Assembly (NCBI RefSeq): GCF_024139115.2
Contig: NC_085141.1
Span: forward strand, 175,348,994 to 175,412,993
Direction: 5' to 3'
DNA: 64,000 nucleotides
Source of the DNA: Armigeres subalbatus
Taxonomy: Eukaryota > Arthropoda > Insecta > Diptera > Culicidae
Shown: positions 44,820-56,156 of the stretch, piece after piece
How positions within the stretch are numbered: position 1 is the stretch's first letter
How the letters are laid out: every line of letters starts with the position of its first letter
The notes under the pieces: generated by a model
What the model was told of the DNA's origin: nothing
Database searches by the model: none
What the model saw: only the letters and a program-made list of their open reading frames with translations
Translations under genes and position numbers: made by a program

Positions 44820-45054
44820 TCTATATACATTAAAATGAATTTCTGTCTGTCTGAACCTTATAGACTCGGAAACTACTGAACCGATCGGTGTGAAAATTTG
44901 TATGCAGAGGGTTTTGGGCCGGGGAAGGTTCTTAAGATGGTTTGAGCCCTCCTCCTCCTTTACAAATAATACACCAATTACTGTATAACTCGATAACTAA
45001 TCAGAGTAGGTATAAATCGATTTCAGGCGAAACGAAGTTCGTCGGGTCTGCTAG
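44820..45054 (+). mobile_element. Short non-autonomous Helitron-like element
   Basis: Begins TCTATATACATTAAAATGAA and ends GTCGGGTCTGCTAG, inserted between A (44819) and T (45055): the 5'-TC...CTRR-3', A|T pattern of Helitrons. A small stem (CGAA...TTCG) lies just before the 3' terminus. There is no TIR or target duplication. Repeats of CTGTCTGTCTG follow the 5' end. At 235 bp it encodes nothing. Confidence 0.6.
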
Positions 45055-46395
45055 TAAATAAATAAAACTATTTACGATGTGTATCACACTAAGGTGTAAC
45101 CAAACGATTGAAACGAGAAAGGCATCGTCTCAGCTTGGTGGATTAATCTGTTTTTTTTTCTGATATAAACGAACAGCATTCTTGGAAAACCTCCTACTGT
45201 ATTTTGACGCTTCAATTCAATGTCAATCCCATTTATTTTTTATGCCATCCTCAGAATTCCTCAAATCGTAAAGGGAACAATAGGGCGTATTCTGTAACAT
45301 TCCCCCCATACCTGCATCACACGTTTCGCACATTGGCCGTATTGGCAATTTGTCGTGTAGCACTTTCCCACCAGAATGCACCTCATCGCCGGCCAGCGTG
45401 AAAGTACTTGTGTCAGGGCAGTGTCAGGGAAGGCTCGAACATGAACTTCTACTCTACTCACGGTTTGGTATGCTGGATGGTACCGATCCATGGCCGCCAG
45501 CACGATGATGCCAGCCCGTGTTCGAAAGATTAATGGCATCCAATGGGTTTTGTCAGAGACCGCCATGGTAACGCACACTTCGCCGAGTCCACGTGTGACG
45601 AGTTGACGATGGGCTTGCGATTGCTTCCAGCCAGTTGTTGGATTGAAGCTTGTTCAGGGAAATGCATTAGCCGTCCTGGTGGTGATTGGTGTACAACACT
45701 TTCCTCTCTCGGCAATCATATCTAATTATAATGCTTCCTTTGCGACTATAATTTTTCATCGTCCACATTTGTTTTCCGTTGGAATGTGCTTGAAGCAGAA
45801 ACATACTGTGCTGTGAATAATATTTATTGAGTTTGTTATAGATGTTAGTTCTGCCTTTTTAGGCAGAAAACATGACCCCTGTATGACACAACCCCTGTAT
45901 GACACATGAGGTTAGAATAGAAGGAAGGTTTATCGTCTCTGCGTAGAGGGAGTGAAATGCGACTTGGATTTTTAAAATTATTTTATAGTTTGCGTACTGT
46001 TTGAGTTTTTGACCCAACGAGAAATGTAAAAATTTCAACTTGAGTGCTTATTGGAAAAATTGTGAGGTCTTGGAGTAATGTCCGCCCCTATTTGTTGATT
46101 ACACACTGGTTCTTTTTTACCTTTCTAGGTCCTTTGAAATCAAGGGATGTGTTAAAAAAGTTTAGGGGTACTGTAAAACTTCTTTTTACGTTGCCTCCTT
46201 ATACGATCCGTCTTTTTACGCTCAAAATTCCAAAAAAATGATCCTTCTTTTTACGCTTCAAATTCGAAATAACGCCCCTTTTTTGTACGCCCTATAGGAC
46301 CGTACAAAAAGTTTCAAGCTTTTATATGAGGCTAATTAGGATTTGTTTCAGAGGTTGTTTTTTAGATGAGCTAAGTACTCCGGATGTTCTAGGAA
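45055..46395. other. Mostly unrecognised sequence
   Basis: AT-rich, except for a GC-richer patch at 45290-45710 (candidate exon, listed separately). AGAAAGGCATCGTCTC at 45118 resembles GAGAAGGGCTCCATCACC at 44563, two traces of one short repeat. 46190-46320 has several TTTTTACGC words related in style to the inverted repeat at 60775. Confidence 0.4.
45467..45641 (-). other. Weak candidate host exon
   Basis: On minus, ACCATGGCGGTCTCTG gives an ATG in good Kozak context (45560), opening a frame MAVSDKTHWMPLIFRTRAG, then IIVLAAMDRYHPAYQT. This ends at CAAACC|GTGAGTAG, a near-ideal splice donor at about 45466. Upstream the same frame is open to about 45641. The patch is GC-richer than its neighbours and not repeated in the window. 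No domain is recognised and no acceptor is proven. Confidence 0.25.
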
Positions 46396-46740
46396 CAACA
46401 TTTATGCTTGCATGCGAAGTGGTATTGGGTTGTAGGAGTCTACAAACGCCATAGAGTAAAATTCTGTGGATCAACCTCCGTCAAGGAGGCAGTTATTGAA
46501 AAATAAAAAAGTTGAGTGACCCCTTCTTGGTATATGTTTTTATTCCAAGTAGTTCTTGTTGTTGTCGAGGGCTTCAGGTAGTATACGAACTCCATAGAGG
46601 CAAGGTCTGTGAATCAACCTTCGTAATGGAGGCAATTATTGAAGAATAAACAAGTTGTGTGACCCATTCTGGTATATGTTTGTATTCCAAGTAGTTCTTA
46701 CTGTTGTCGTGAGTTACAGGTAGTCCTTCGTAGCTTAGTA
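46396..46740 (-). repeat. Reversed short block of the 143-bp tandem unit
   Basis: Two and a half units, inverted relative to 11741-13500: GGTATATGTTT.TATTCCAAGT, AGTTCTTGTTGTTGTCG, GAACTCCATAGAG and GGAGGCAGTTATTGAA. Confidence 0.85.
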
Positions 46741-47060
46741 GGGAAAGCACCTTATGTAGCTTAGACTCCAACAAAGAATCATCTAACACAGTTCGATGTC
46801 CTTGCACTTTGGAATCCTCCTTAGAACTGCCAGCAGTAATGTCTGTACCTTGCATGCACAGGGTGTGCAAGAGCTTTTATAGACTGATCCCACAAACCCT
46901 TCAATACTTTTTCCGAACTAAATCTATCACATGTTGCGCATATCCATAATCGAGTCTCAGACATAGTAATTAATTTCCACTTCGGGTGGCTTAGTACCCG
47001 GAATATAGGCAATTAACTTTGAATGTACTGAACGAATTGTTTCGGAGTAATATCCATTTT
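46741..47060 (-). repeat. Dispersed repeat, partner of 11291-11740
   Basis: Minus-strand frames read FRVLSHPKWKLITMSETRLW then ICATCDRFSSEKVL, and SKLHKVLSLLSYEG. The CATC pair after a Trp resembles the end of a PHD-type finger in LINE ORF1 proteins, but there is too little for a family call. The frame shifts once near 46865. The block is joined to the reversed 143-bp units in the same arrangement as at 11.3-13.5 kb. Confidence 0.5.
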
Positions 47061-50000
47061 TAAGAAGGAGTGGTATCTCACCGGATTTATCCTGCATTCT
47101 TCTTCATTCCTTGAGATTTTCATGGCAATCGATTCAGAGACTCATTTTTGGTAAGTTATGCTATTTTAACACCCTTTAGTCATAGTGGACACTTATGTTG
47201 TCTCCTATGAATTTGTTATATAAGCAATCGTTTCACAACGTGGTTGAAATTAGCAGATTTCCGTGAATAAAGTGATCAAATAGCTTCTCTAATGTCCAAG
47301 AAAACCCATGTTACTAAATCAGTATCAGAATGCTGTCATATAAATATGCAACTTTTAATCCGAATAATTCCAAATAGCACTTTGCGAAACTTGAATAGTT
47401 TCCAGTGCTTCATCTTCCTTTCCGACTGCCAACAAGCATTCGAATTAGTAACGAACGTAAATTCCACGCCGACGTTTATGACACCCCGCTGACAAATTCG
47501 GAATATGTCACGTGCTTAATCATGGATTCACTCAACGAACTACCTCAAGTGTGCCCCTTCGCAGAGTTTTTCTGGTGCACACTGCAACTGCAAAGTGGCA
47601 AACTATAATCCTCCGCCGGACCAAAACAAGCAATATCTGTCAGCCGAACGACGGACGCCAACCGAACGGTCGTTCAACATTCCGCTCGTGTTAGATCTCC
47701 GAGACACGGTGATTTACATTCTTCCATTACATTTCAATTAAACCGGCACGCAAATTTAGTTTCTCCTGCTTTGAAGATTGTCTAATTGAACGATTTCTCG
47801 CTGCCTACCTCCGCGTTCGAATGTAGAACAACCGAAGGCGCTTATGAACCTGTGGAGCTACGTCGCGTTGGGGCTGCCAGTGAATGGGCTGAGCAGCAGG
47901 GGTTGGAGGATTTTCTGCGAAATTATATCAGTTTATTTTCCACGGTTTAGTGAGTGTCCGCGTTTTCGCTGACATTTCGCTAGAATGAAAATCAACCGTG
48001 TAATCGCTCTGCGGTAGCATGTCATACCAACTGGTTCGGAGAAATGGGAGACAAATTAATCGCCATTTATTTCCTGGGTTTTATTACATGCGGGGATCTA
48101 CCGCGAAGAGGAACTGGAAGGGTAGATATTAATTCTCACGCACTTGTTGGAAATTAATTTTAAATTTACCACTGATTGTGCATGCATTGTGCAGTTTTCC
48201 TGCGCACATATGAATAAAATATCATTGCAATTCCATCGCTTCCAATATGGTTTCAGTTGGCTTGGAGAGATAATACGGGTGCGATTGAATATCATGATCA
48301 GCGTAATACGAGCGATAGCCATTTTTGTAATTATTAATTTGTTTTTGCATTGCAAATGTTTGTCCTGTGGTTTAATTAGGTACACTTATTGCTGCCACAG
48401 GATCGAAAGCCACGACTAAATTCCTTTGTTAAAACTAAATCGTTATCTAATTATATCGTTATATTATTATCTCGTCTTGACGAGTATTACTAAGAATAAA
48501 TATTATTTGTTCTTTGACTATTATGGAGATAGGTAATATGCAAATATAACCAAAAATATCGGTATTAGACTGCTTATAATCGAGTTTCAGTCCCGACTTG
48601 CAAGACTTCCTATCCATTTGGGGCAAATATGATATTGTGGGCAGTACACCTCACCTCAATTGAAATTTATGACATATATGATGATAGAATTTATTCTAAA
48701 AAAAACAAAACACAGAAATAAAGTATTAAAAATCAATGTTTAGAAATGAATTGAATATAAAAACAGGCTATCTTCAGTGTCCCAGATTTCTCTTTGGAAT
48801 ATCCGTAGTTGTTTGTAATCCCTCAATTTAATTAGGCAAATTAGTAATCCCGCAGGAGCAACAGTACAATATTCAGTATACTAGATTTAATTTTGATATT
48901 CAAGGATTATTTTATTTATTTTAATATGCTAGAAGCATATTTTATATTTTCAGTGATAAATGTTGATACTTCGTAACTCAATCTGTATTAGTATCAGACA
49001 TCATGTGTTTATTAACCGTTCGAATAATTTATGTATGTCAAATCCAATTAATTACAAGCATACATTTTCGAATTTTCGCTTTGTTCAATATGTTAACGTA
49101 TTTTTCAAATAAGTTATGTATGTTATTAGACTCAGTTACAATATTGGTGAGCTCGTTTTGACAGTAAACCCATATATTTTCTATCAAAACTCAAGAAATA
49201 ACAAATCTCCAACGAAATGATAAGAAACGGGAATGCTGAACAACCTTTGCAGAATCTTTCGAAATACAACGTGCTTATCCGGTACTGCACAACTTTACGC
49301 GGATTAAACGGCTCTTGAGTCTCAATCTTCCGAAGTTGTAGACATAATTTTCTAATGAAAAATGACCCTTTCGGGAGAAATGATGTGAAAAATAAAAAAA
49401 CACCAAATCAACCATGTCCCATATTGAATGTACCCGCGTATGAATCCTATTAGGAATTAATAAGCTGATGATTGCTCAAAATATAATTATTTTTCCTTTG
49501 ATCTAAATCATTTCACGTTAACTCACATAATGAGGAACAACTTTGCAATTTCAACTAGATCGCAAAATATTTGAATTCATTAGATTTTTTATTTGAAACT
49601 TGCCGATGATTGTTATGATATGAAAGTACTGGCAGGACAGGCCCATCAATGTTTTACGCATGGAGATTCGACAGTGCTTTAGTCATACTTTTATTATTTA
49701 CACGTTTACATTTTTGGCCGGGTTCTACACTGGCCAAGAATATATTTATCTTCACAACTCCATCTACGATTTGTGTAAGGGTTCATACTATGCTATGATA
49801 TGTAGACAAGACACGTGTATGCTTTTTTATCGGTTTTTCATACCTGTTGAGGCCTTTTTAGCCTAGCCCTAGCCTTCTAGCCTTTCTTTCTAGCATTGAT
49901 ATCGTGGTCAAAATAATGTTAGCATGTTATCTTTTCATCTAATTAAGGTTGCATTGATAGCATCACTAACCAAGGGGAATCCTAATCTGTGTAACTGTGT

Positions 50001-50075
50001 AACTGTCAAGACTAACCAAGCCATCCACAAACAGAACGATATGCAAGAAGATTCAAGTTTTGATTTTGATGTGTG
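47061..50075. other. No gene recognised, about 3 kb
   Basis: Probably host intergenic or intronic DNA. ORFs of 60-95 codons (47292-47694, 48098-48419, 49660-50124) have no domains and overlap in several frames. 47400-48060 is GC-richer than the AT-rich 48420-49640. Confidence 0.4.
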
Positions 50076-50965
50076 TTGTTCGAAAGCCCGCAGTCAATTA
50101 CATTGTCTGCTCGAAATTACCTGAATGCCCTGAGAGACTTCGGTAAGAGCTTCGTGAGGTACTTCCAAACGAGTTCCTGAAGAAACTTCCTGAGCAATTG
50201 CTGTTGCTGGAGGAATTTTAATGGAATGTGTTCCGGGTAGAATTCTTTGAAAAACTTTTCGACGAAATCCTGGGGAAGCTTCTCAAAGAATCCTTGGGAA
50301 AGCTTCCCGAAGAATCCCTGGAGTAACTTTCAAACAAATTCCTGATGAAACTTTCAAACAAATTCCTGAAGAAACTTTCGGTGGAATTCCTGGAGGAACT
50401 TCCGGAGGAATTCCTGGTGGAACTTCCGGAGGAATTCCTGGAGGGACTTCCGGAAGAATTCCTGGAGGAACTTCCGGAGGAATTCCTGGAGGATCTTCCG
50501 AAGGAATTCCTGGAGGAATGTTAGGAAAAGTTTCTGCAAAAAATTCTGGAGGAATTCTTGGAGGAATGTCCAGAGGAATTTCTTGATGAACTTCCCAACG
50601 AACTTGTGAAGGAACTTTTTGAGGAATTCATTGAGGAACTTCTGAAGAAATTCCGGAAAAATTTTGGCTCTTGAAACTAAAATTTCAATCGGTCTATTAT
50701 ATGTTCAATCTGTAACAAATTTAACAGTCCAATTTGCTCTACTACATGATCATTCTTGCGAATAAATCATGTTTCTGCAGAGAATTTTCAGATTTCAAGT
50801 TGTCATAATATGTACGTTGCATAGCTCTACACGCCATGAAGCGTTAAATAAACTAAAAAAAATTATATCATGTTCATCAAACTATTCCATTTATTGCGCA
50901 ACACAGAGAATACACTATTTGAACACTTACTCAAGCCAATTCAACAAAACGTTGTCATGTTCATT
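50076..50965 (+). repeat. Dispersed repeat family, copy 1, with 24-bp array
   Basis: GCAGTCAATTACATTGTCTG opens this and the 57149 copy. The centre is a 24-bp array (50345-50535). The shared 3' part reads GCGAATAAATCATGTT, ATAATATGTACGTTGCATAG and ACACGCCATGAAGCGTTAAA, then CAGAGAATACACTATTTGAA. It contains the intact site ATATGTACGTTGCATAG that is interrupted in copy 2. The end abuts the 3' tail of the RTE-type element. Confidence 0.75.
50345..50535 (-). repeat. 24-bp minisatellite, short array
   Basis: About seven units of GGAGGAATTCCTGG plus AGGAACTTCC, the reverse complement type of the 5.7 kb unit. Units contain an EcoRI-type GAATTC. Confidence 0.9.
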
Positions 50966-50973
50966 TCATTTAT

Positions 50974-51276
50974 TCAGACTAAGGCCGAAGTGGCCCGTGC
51001 GGTATATAAGAGTCTTCTCCATTCGGCTCGGCCCATGGCTACATGTCGCCAACCACGCAGTCTACGGGGGGTCCGCAAGTCATTTTCCACCTGATCGATC
51101 CACCTTGCCCACTGCGCACCTCGCCTTCTTGTGCCCGTCGGATCGTTGTCGAGAACCATTTTCACCGGGTTACTGTCCGACATTCTGGCTACATGCCCGG
51201 CCCACCGCAGTCGTCCGATTTTCGCGGTGTGAACGATGGATGGTTCTCCCAACAGCTGATGCAACTCGTGGTTCAT
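50974..51276 (-). pseudogene. RTE family 2: C-terminal domain
   Basis: Starts directly after a TGA, in the same frame as the RT ORF. It contains RLRWAGHVARMSD, then GTRRRGAQWARWIDQVENDL and ends ARATSALV. This is the conserved segment after RT in RTE-type elements, thought to help bind RNA or target. The TGA replaces a codon in the WRR-MNHEL junction that is intact in RTE copy C (WRRMNHEL), so it is a premature stop. Confidence 0.8.
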
Positions 51277-52431
51277 TCACCTCCTCCACGTACCGTCCAC
51301 CATCTGCACCCCACCATAGATGGTACGCAGCACTTTCCTTTCGAAAACTCCAAGTGCGCGTTGGTCCTCCACGAGCATCGTCCACGTCTCGTGTCCGTAG
51401 AGGACTACCGGTCTAATGAGCGTTTTGTAGATTGTCAGTTTGGTACGGCGGCGAACTCTATTCGATCGGAGCCTCTTGCGGAGTCCAAAGTACGTACGAT
51501 TTCCAGCCACTATGCGTCTCCGAATTTCTCTGCTGGTGTCATTTTCGGCAGTCACCAGTGAGCCCAAGTACACAAATTCTTCTACCACCTCGACTTCGTC
51601 ACCACCGATGCAAACTCGCGGTGGGTGGCTCACATTGTCGTCTCTTGAACCTCTTCCTATCATGTACTTTGTCTTCGACGTGTTGATGACTAGTCCGATC
51701 CGCTTAGCTTCCCTCTCCAGTCTGATGTAGGCTTCCTCCATCTTCTCAAAGTTACGTGCCATAATATCTATGTCGTCGGCGAAGCCAAATAGCTGGACGG
51801 ACTTATTGAAAATTGTACCACTCGTGTTAATCCCTGCTCTTCGTATTACCCCTTCCAAAGCGATGTTGAATAGCAGACACGAAAGACCATCACCTTGCCG
51901 TAACCCTCTGCGTGTTTCGAAGGGACTCGAGAATGCCCCTGAATCTCGAACTACGCACATCACCCGATCCATCGTCGCTTTGATCAACCGTGTCAGTTTA
52001 TCCGGAAAACCGTGTTCGTTCATTAGTTGCCATAGCTGGTCCCGATCGATTGTATCATATGTGGCTTTGAAGTCGATGAATAGATGATGTGTGGGCACGT
52101 TGTATTCGCGGCATTTCTGTAGTACTTGGCGAATGGCGAACACCTGGTCCAGGATGGAGCGTTCGCCCATAAAACCCGCCTGGTACTGCCCCACGAACTC
52201 CCTTGCAGTTGGTGCTAGTCGACGGCATAATATTTGGGAGAGTACCTTGTAGGCGGCGTTCAGCAATGCGATTGCGCGATAGTTGCTACAATCTAGCTTA
52301 TCGCCCTTTTTGTAGATGGGACACACGACACCTTCCATCCACTCCTGCGGCAAAACTTCCTCCACCCAAATCTTGGTAATGACACAGTGCCTCACCACCG
52401 TGTTTAAATAGCTCTCCTGGTAGTTGGTCAA
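51277..52431 (-). pseudogene. RTE family 2: reverse transcriptase
   Basis: The 384-codon minus frame has KLDCSNYRAIALLN, QYAGFMGERS-like finger-palm blocks (QYQAGFMGERSILDQ), HHLFIDFKATYDTIDRDQLW, LRQGDGLSCLLFNIALEG and the catalytic FADDIDIM. The order and spacing match the RTE copies A-C, with roughly half the residues shared. The frame changes near 52400, and the N-terminal RT part (NNKAPGVDQLPGELFKHGG) lies in the overlapping ORF 52864-52298. The ORF ends in a premature TGA. The enzyme copies element RNA at the nicked target; this copy is inactive. Confidence 0.85.
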
Positions 52432-53150
52432 CCCCAGGGGCTTTGTTGTTCTTCAGCCAGCCTATCTCCTCCTGGATTTCCTGGAGATCCGGAGCCGGTA
52501 AAATTATGTCCTGCGCGCGTTCTCCCAGGTCCATCACCATACCGCCATCTTCGTCTGCCACATCACCATTCAGGTGTTCTTCGTAGTGCTGCCGCCACCT
52601 TTGGATCACCTTGCGCTCGTTTGTAAGAAGGTTCCCGTTTATGTCCTTGCACATATCGGGCTGTGACACGTGGCCCTTACGTGAACGGTTCAACTTCTCA
52701 TAGAACTTTCGTGCGTTATTAGCGCGGTACAGTTCCTCCGTCTCTTCACGGTCTCGATCTTCCTGCTGACGCTTTTTCCTCCGGAAAATCGGGTTTGTCT
52801 GTTCCGCGCCCGTTTGTATCGTGCCTCGTTCGCCCTCGTGCGGTGTTGCAGTAATCTCGCCCATGCTGCATTCTTCTCCTCAACTAACTGCTCACATTCG
52901 CCGTCATACCAGTCGTTTCTCTGATCCGGAGCCACCGTGCCTAGTGCAGCGGTTGCAGTGCTTCCAATGGCGGATCGAATATCTCTCCAGCCATCTTCAA
53001 GAGATGCTGCGCCTAGCTGCTCTTTCGTTGGTAGTGCCACTTCCAGCTGCTGCGCGTAGTCTTGGGCTAGTCTACGGTCTTGCAGCCGCCCAATGTTTAG
53101 CCGCGGCGGACGACTCCGACGCGTGTTGATCACCGTCGAGAGTTTTGAGC
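52298..53150 (-). pseudogene. RTE family 2: linker between endonuclease and RT
   Basis: Two overlapping minus frames. 53133-52690 gives INTRRSRPPRLNIGRLQDRR, then DQRNDWYDGECEQLVEEKNA; 52864-52298 gives NPIFRRKKRQQEDRDREETE and MCKDINGNLLTNERKVI. The same order of blocks (WFDVECQRV, RRKKKEYEE, NGNLLTD) is seen in RTE copy C. At least one frameshift near 52810 joins them. The beginning abuts the CR1-like insertion at 53157. Confidence 0.75.
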
Positions 53151-53156
53151 GCAGAC

Positions 53157-54327
53157 ATTTTTCTTTCTTTATTCTTTATTGTTGCTTCTTATTATTAATT
53201 TAAAATGGCAGGAAAGACCGGCATATGGCCAGTAAAAAAACCTGCATCTTTTAGGTAAACAATACAACAATTAACATTCAACGAACACTTAAGTCTAATT
53301 GAACGTATACTAAATATTCCTAATTCTATTTCTAAACATTGAGCTAGTATCTGCTAGGTTGAAGAACATTGAATAACTATTGAATCTCTCACAGATTCTG
53401 CGTATAGGATCACTTAACCCATAATTAGTTCTTCTATAAGGTAAATTAAAATAAGACATCGAACGGAAATTGCGCGGAGGAACACGAAAATTCATACAAT
53501 TCAGGATATTTGGTGAGTCTATTTCACCAAGTATAATTTTTGCAGCGAACGTTGCATCTACTTTTTGTCGACGAGATAATAAAGTTTCAAGATTTAGTAA
53601 GAGACAGCGATTCTCATATGGCGGAAGGCTCATAGGGTTGTTCCACGGTAGATGGGACAAAGCTCGGCGAATGAAACGGCGTTGTACGGATTCAATTCGA
53701 GAAATCCAGGTAGAATAGAACGGGGACCAAACAACAGACGAAAATTCAATAATCGAACGGACTAAGGAACAATACAAAGAACGCAGACAGTAAGGGTTCC
53801 GAAAAGATTGACAAACTCTGGAAATGAATCCCAATTGTCGATTTGCCTGGCTGATAATAGAAGTCATGTGTTCATTAAAGTTCAATTTAGAATCTAATAT
53901 AACTCCGAGATCATTAACTCTATCTGCACGAGTGATAGATTGGCCAGATAACGAGTAATCATGTGAGACGGTTAATTTTTTACGAGAAAATTATATCACT
54001 ATGCATTTATTTGAGCTTAAACACATCCTGTTTCTCTCACACCAGTTGTAAAAACAATCAATTAAACATTGGGATTTTGCAGCATCTTGAGGTTTATTTT
54101 AAAAAAAATATCTTCAAATCGTCTGCGTCCAAAAGCCTGCATCGATAAGGTAACCCCTTGACTGCATCATTGAAGAATATCAAAAAAAAAAAGTAGAGGC
54201 CCAAGATTACTGCCTTGAGGAACATCGGAGGTACTGCCAAAAGAGGAGGATGTAGAAGATCCTATCTTGACTTTTAGTGTCCTTCCACGTAAATAAGAAT
54301 TAAACCAGCTTAAGACATAACATACTG
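53157..54327 (-). mobile_element. 5'-truncated CR1/Jockey-type LINE fragment
   Basis: The minus ORF 53885-53310 (191 codons) reads LGFISRVCQSFRNPYCLRSL and YCSLVRSIIEFSSVVWSPFY, then VQRRFIRRALSHLPW. This is the segment that follows RT in CR1 and Jockey LINEs. The upstream remnant (54327-53886) is frame-shifted. The 3' end at 53157-53190 is an A/AAG-rich tail on minus. It was inserted into the endonuclease of the RTE-type element; ACAT on both sides is a possible short duplication. Confidence 0.75.
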
Positions 54328-54339
54328 CAACGAGGTAGG

Positions 54340-54429
54340 GGTCGGATTCAATATTCGCACTGCGGTAAGTGCGTACGTTCGTGATGTCGGAGAAGAATTT
54401 ACCGTCGATTAGAACGTGGTCGATTTGGT
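54340..54429 (-). repeat. 90-bp direct repeat, left copy
   Basis: Identical to 54643-54732 base for base as far as I can check. It encodes the last endonuclease block of the RTE-type element (IDHVLIDGKFFSDIT...). Confidence 0.9.
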
Positions 54430-54642
54430 CGCCACGCCGCCGTTGATTTTCTCACGTGGCCACCGCCGTCAAAATTAGTATCTTTTTTCACGCCGACGGC
54501 TATTGAAGGAATAATTTCGTACATTTTGTTAAAAGAAATGACGGGTGGCCACTAAAAACGGGAATTTCAATACCTCAATATTTTTCTATGAGAACATTAA
54601 TGCTTTCAGAGAAATATTTCCTTATGTGAATCAACCCTTAGT
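54430..54642. mobile_element. 213 bp insert related to 56669-56937
   Basis: CGCCACGCCGCCGTTGATTT through CAACCCTTAG matches 56686-56937, but lacks the TAGACCTGTG end and 38 internal bases (after GTTAAAAGA). It is flanked by the exact 90-bp direct repeats. Confidence 0.8.
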
Positions 54643-54732
54643 GGTCGGATTCAATATTCGCACTGCGGTAAGTGCGTACGTTCGTGATGTCGGAGAAGAA
54701 TTTACCGTCGATTAGAACGTGGTCGATTTGGT
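54643..54732 (-). repeat. 90-bp direct repeat, right copy
   Basis: Second copy of 54340-54429. On the element side it continues into intact RTE-type sequence (TTTTCCGTTACTTG). The edge base allows the normal SDH endonuclease motif, whereas the left copy reads SDP. Confidence 0.9.
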
Positions 54733-55380
54733 TTTCCGTTACTTGATTAGGTGATTTCCATGTGGCCTTGTGGATATTCTTGCGGGGGAAGAAAGTGCTT
54801 CGGACTATCATTCCGCGGGAGGCTGCAAAGTTTATGCATCGTTGGCCGTTGTCGTTCGATACGGTATGCAGACTATGTCTGCATCGTATGTCTGCTCCAG
54901 CTGCGCATAGAACGCTTCTTTCTCGTCGCCGGATCTCCCTTCGCGTGGGCAGTGCACGTTGATGATGCTATAGTCGAAGAAACGGCCTTTAATACTCAGC
55001 TTGCACATCCTTGCGTTGATTGGCTGCCACCCAATCACGCGTTGGCGCTTCTTTCCCAACACTATGAAGCCGGTTCCCAGCTCGTTGGGGGTGCCACAGC
55101 TTTGGTAGAAGGTAGCCGCTCGATGCCCACTTTTCCACACTTTCTGTCATGTCCAGCAGATTTCCTGCAGCGCTACGACATCGAAGTTGCGGGGATGTAA
55201 TTCATCGTAGATTATCCTGTCGCAACCTCTGAGGCCTAGCATTTTGCAGTTCCATGTTCCAAACTTCCAATCGTGATCCTTTATTCGTCGCCTAGGTCGT
55301 TGCCGATTGTATCGAGTCGTATTATCTTCTCTGTCGTTCGTAATGGTTATTTTTAAAGGCGGCTTATTGGGCCTGCGCAA
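54733..55380 (-). pseudogene. RTE family 2: endonuclease N-terminal part
   Basis: Minus frames read WKFGTWNCKMLGLRG (active-site Asn block) and NFDVVALQEICWT (catalytic Glu), then an in-frame TGA near 55147. They continue with GTGFIVLGKKRQRVIGWQPI and FFDYSIINVHCP. After EQTYDADIVCIPYR about 40 residues, including the GDxNA block, are missing, and the frame shifts before RKNIHKATWKSPNQ at about 54770. The order of blocks is that of APE-type endonucleases. With a stop, a deletion and two insertions it cannot act. Confidence 0.8.
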
Positions 55381-56156
55381 ACCTCCTGTCTCGTCGGAGG
55401 GCCGTCGTGCCAGGGCTGTTTAGCGTCCTACCTAACACCAGGACATGGGCTTGTGCGCTTTGAGCGGCACACGGTCGCTTTGGCGGAGCCTACTTGCGGA
55501 TACATGCAGCTTTTTATAGAGGTTTAACAGGGCCCACTGTCAAACCCCACCACATCCTAGGCAGGCGCCACAACTCGCAGATGGCCTGGGGAGGGATCGT
55601 CAATCCCTTGAACATAGTCCCTGCTGCCCTAGAACTGCCCTTTATGAAAGTTAAACATGGCCTTTCATCATTTTTTGATACGACAGATGGAAAACAAGTT
55701 TATCTATCTATCTGATGGGAAACAGATTCCTGGTTTAAGTGCAATCATCATTTTATTGAAATAGTATATTTTACTCAAATTTTGAGTTGTCGCGATTTTA
55801 ATGAAAATAAGTCAGTTTTTAGTAGTTCATTTTTAGCGTGTGATGTTCAATAGATGATCCCCACTCTATTAACCATTGCATCATGACGTCATCGACCCAT
55901 TTTTTTACCCGTGTTTAAATGGCGAGTGAAGTTTCATGAGGGCAATGTTTACATTTTTTTATATAGAGTTTTTGGCTCGTGCAATCGTCTATAGTTTCAT
56001 ACTTGTTCGAGTCCTAGCCCGGTAAAAATCGTTTACTCATTAATGGGTACTTTTTCTCTGTTATCTCCCTCTCTCTCTGCTGAAAAATTTACCCATTTTG
56101 GGAGAAGAAGTGGATTTACTCATTTAAATGAGTATATCCATCTATTCTCGCAAAAT
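55381..56156. other. RTE leader, then unassigned AT-rich sequence
   Basis: 55381-55700 is GC-rich and probably the 5' leader of the RTE-type element. 55701-56156 shows nothing recognisable except CT-rich words. Confidence 0.45.

Larger units (their letters stand above)
50962..55700 (-). mobile_element. Second RTE-type LINE family, minus strand, interrupted
   Basis: The 3' end at about 50962 (element strand GGCCTTAGTCTGAATAAATG) matches the truncated copy at 63138, which has an AATA tail. Going 5', it has a C-terminal domain, RT (52431-51277), linker, endonuclease fragments (53150, 54340-55380) and a leader to roughly 55.7 kb. A CR1-like fragment (53157-54327) and a 213 bp insert with 90-bp flanking repeats interrupt the endonuclease. 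It is clearly related to, but distinct from, RTE copies A-C. Confidence 0.8.
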
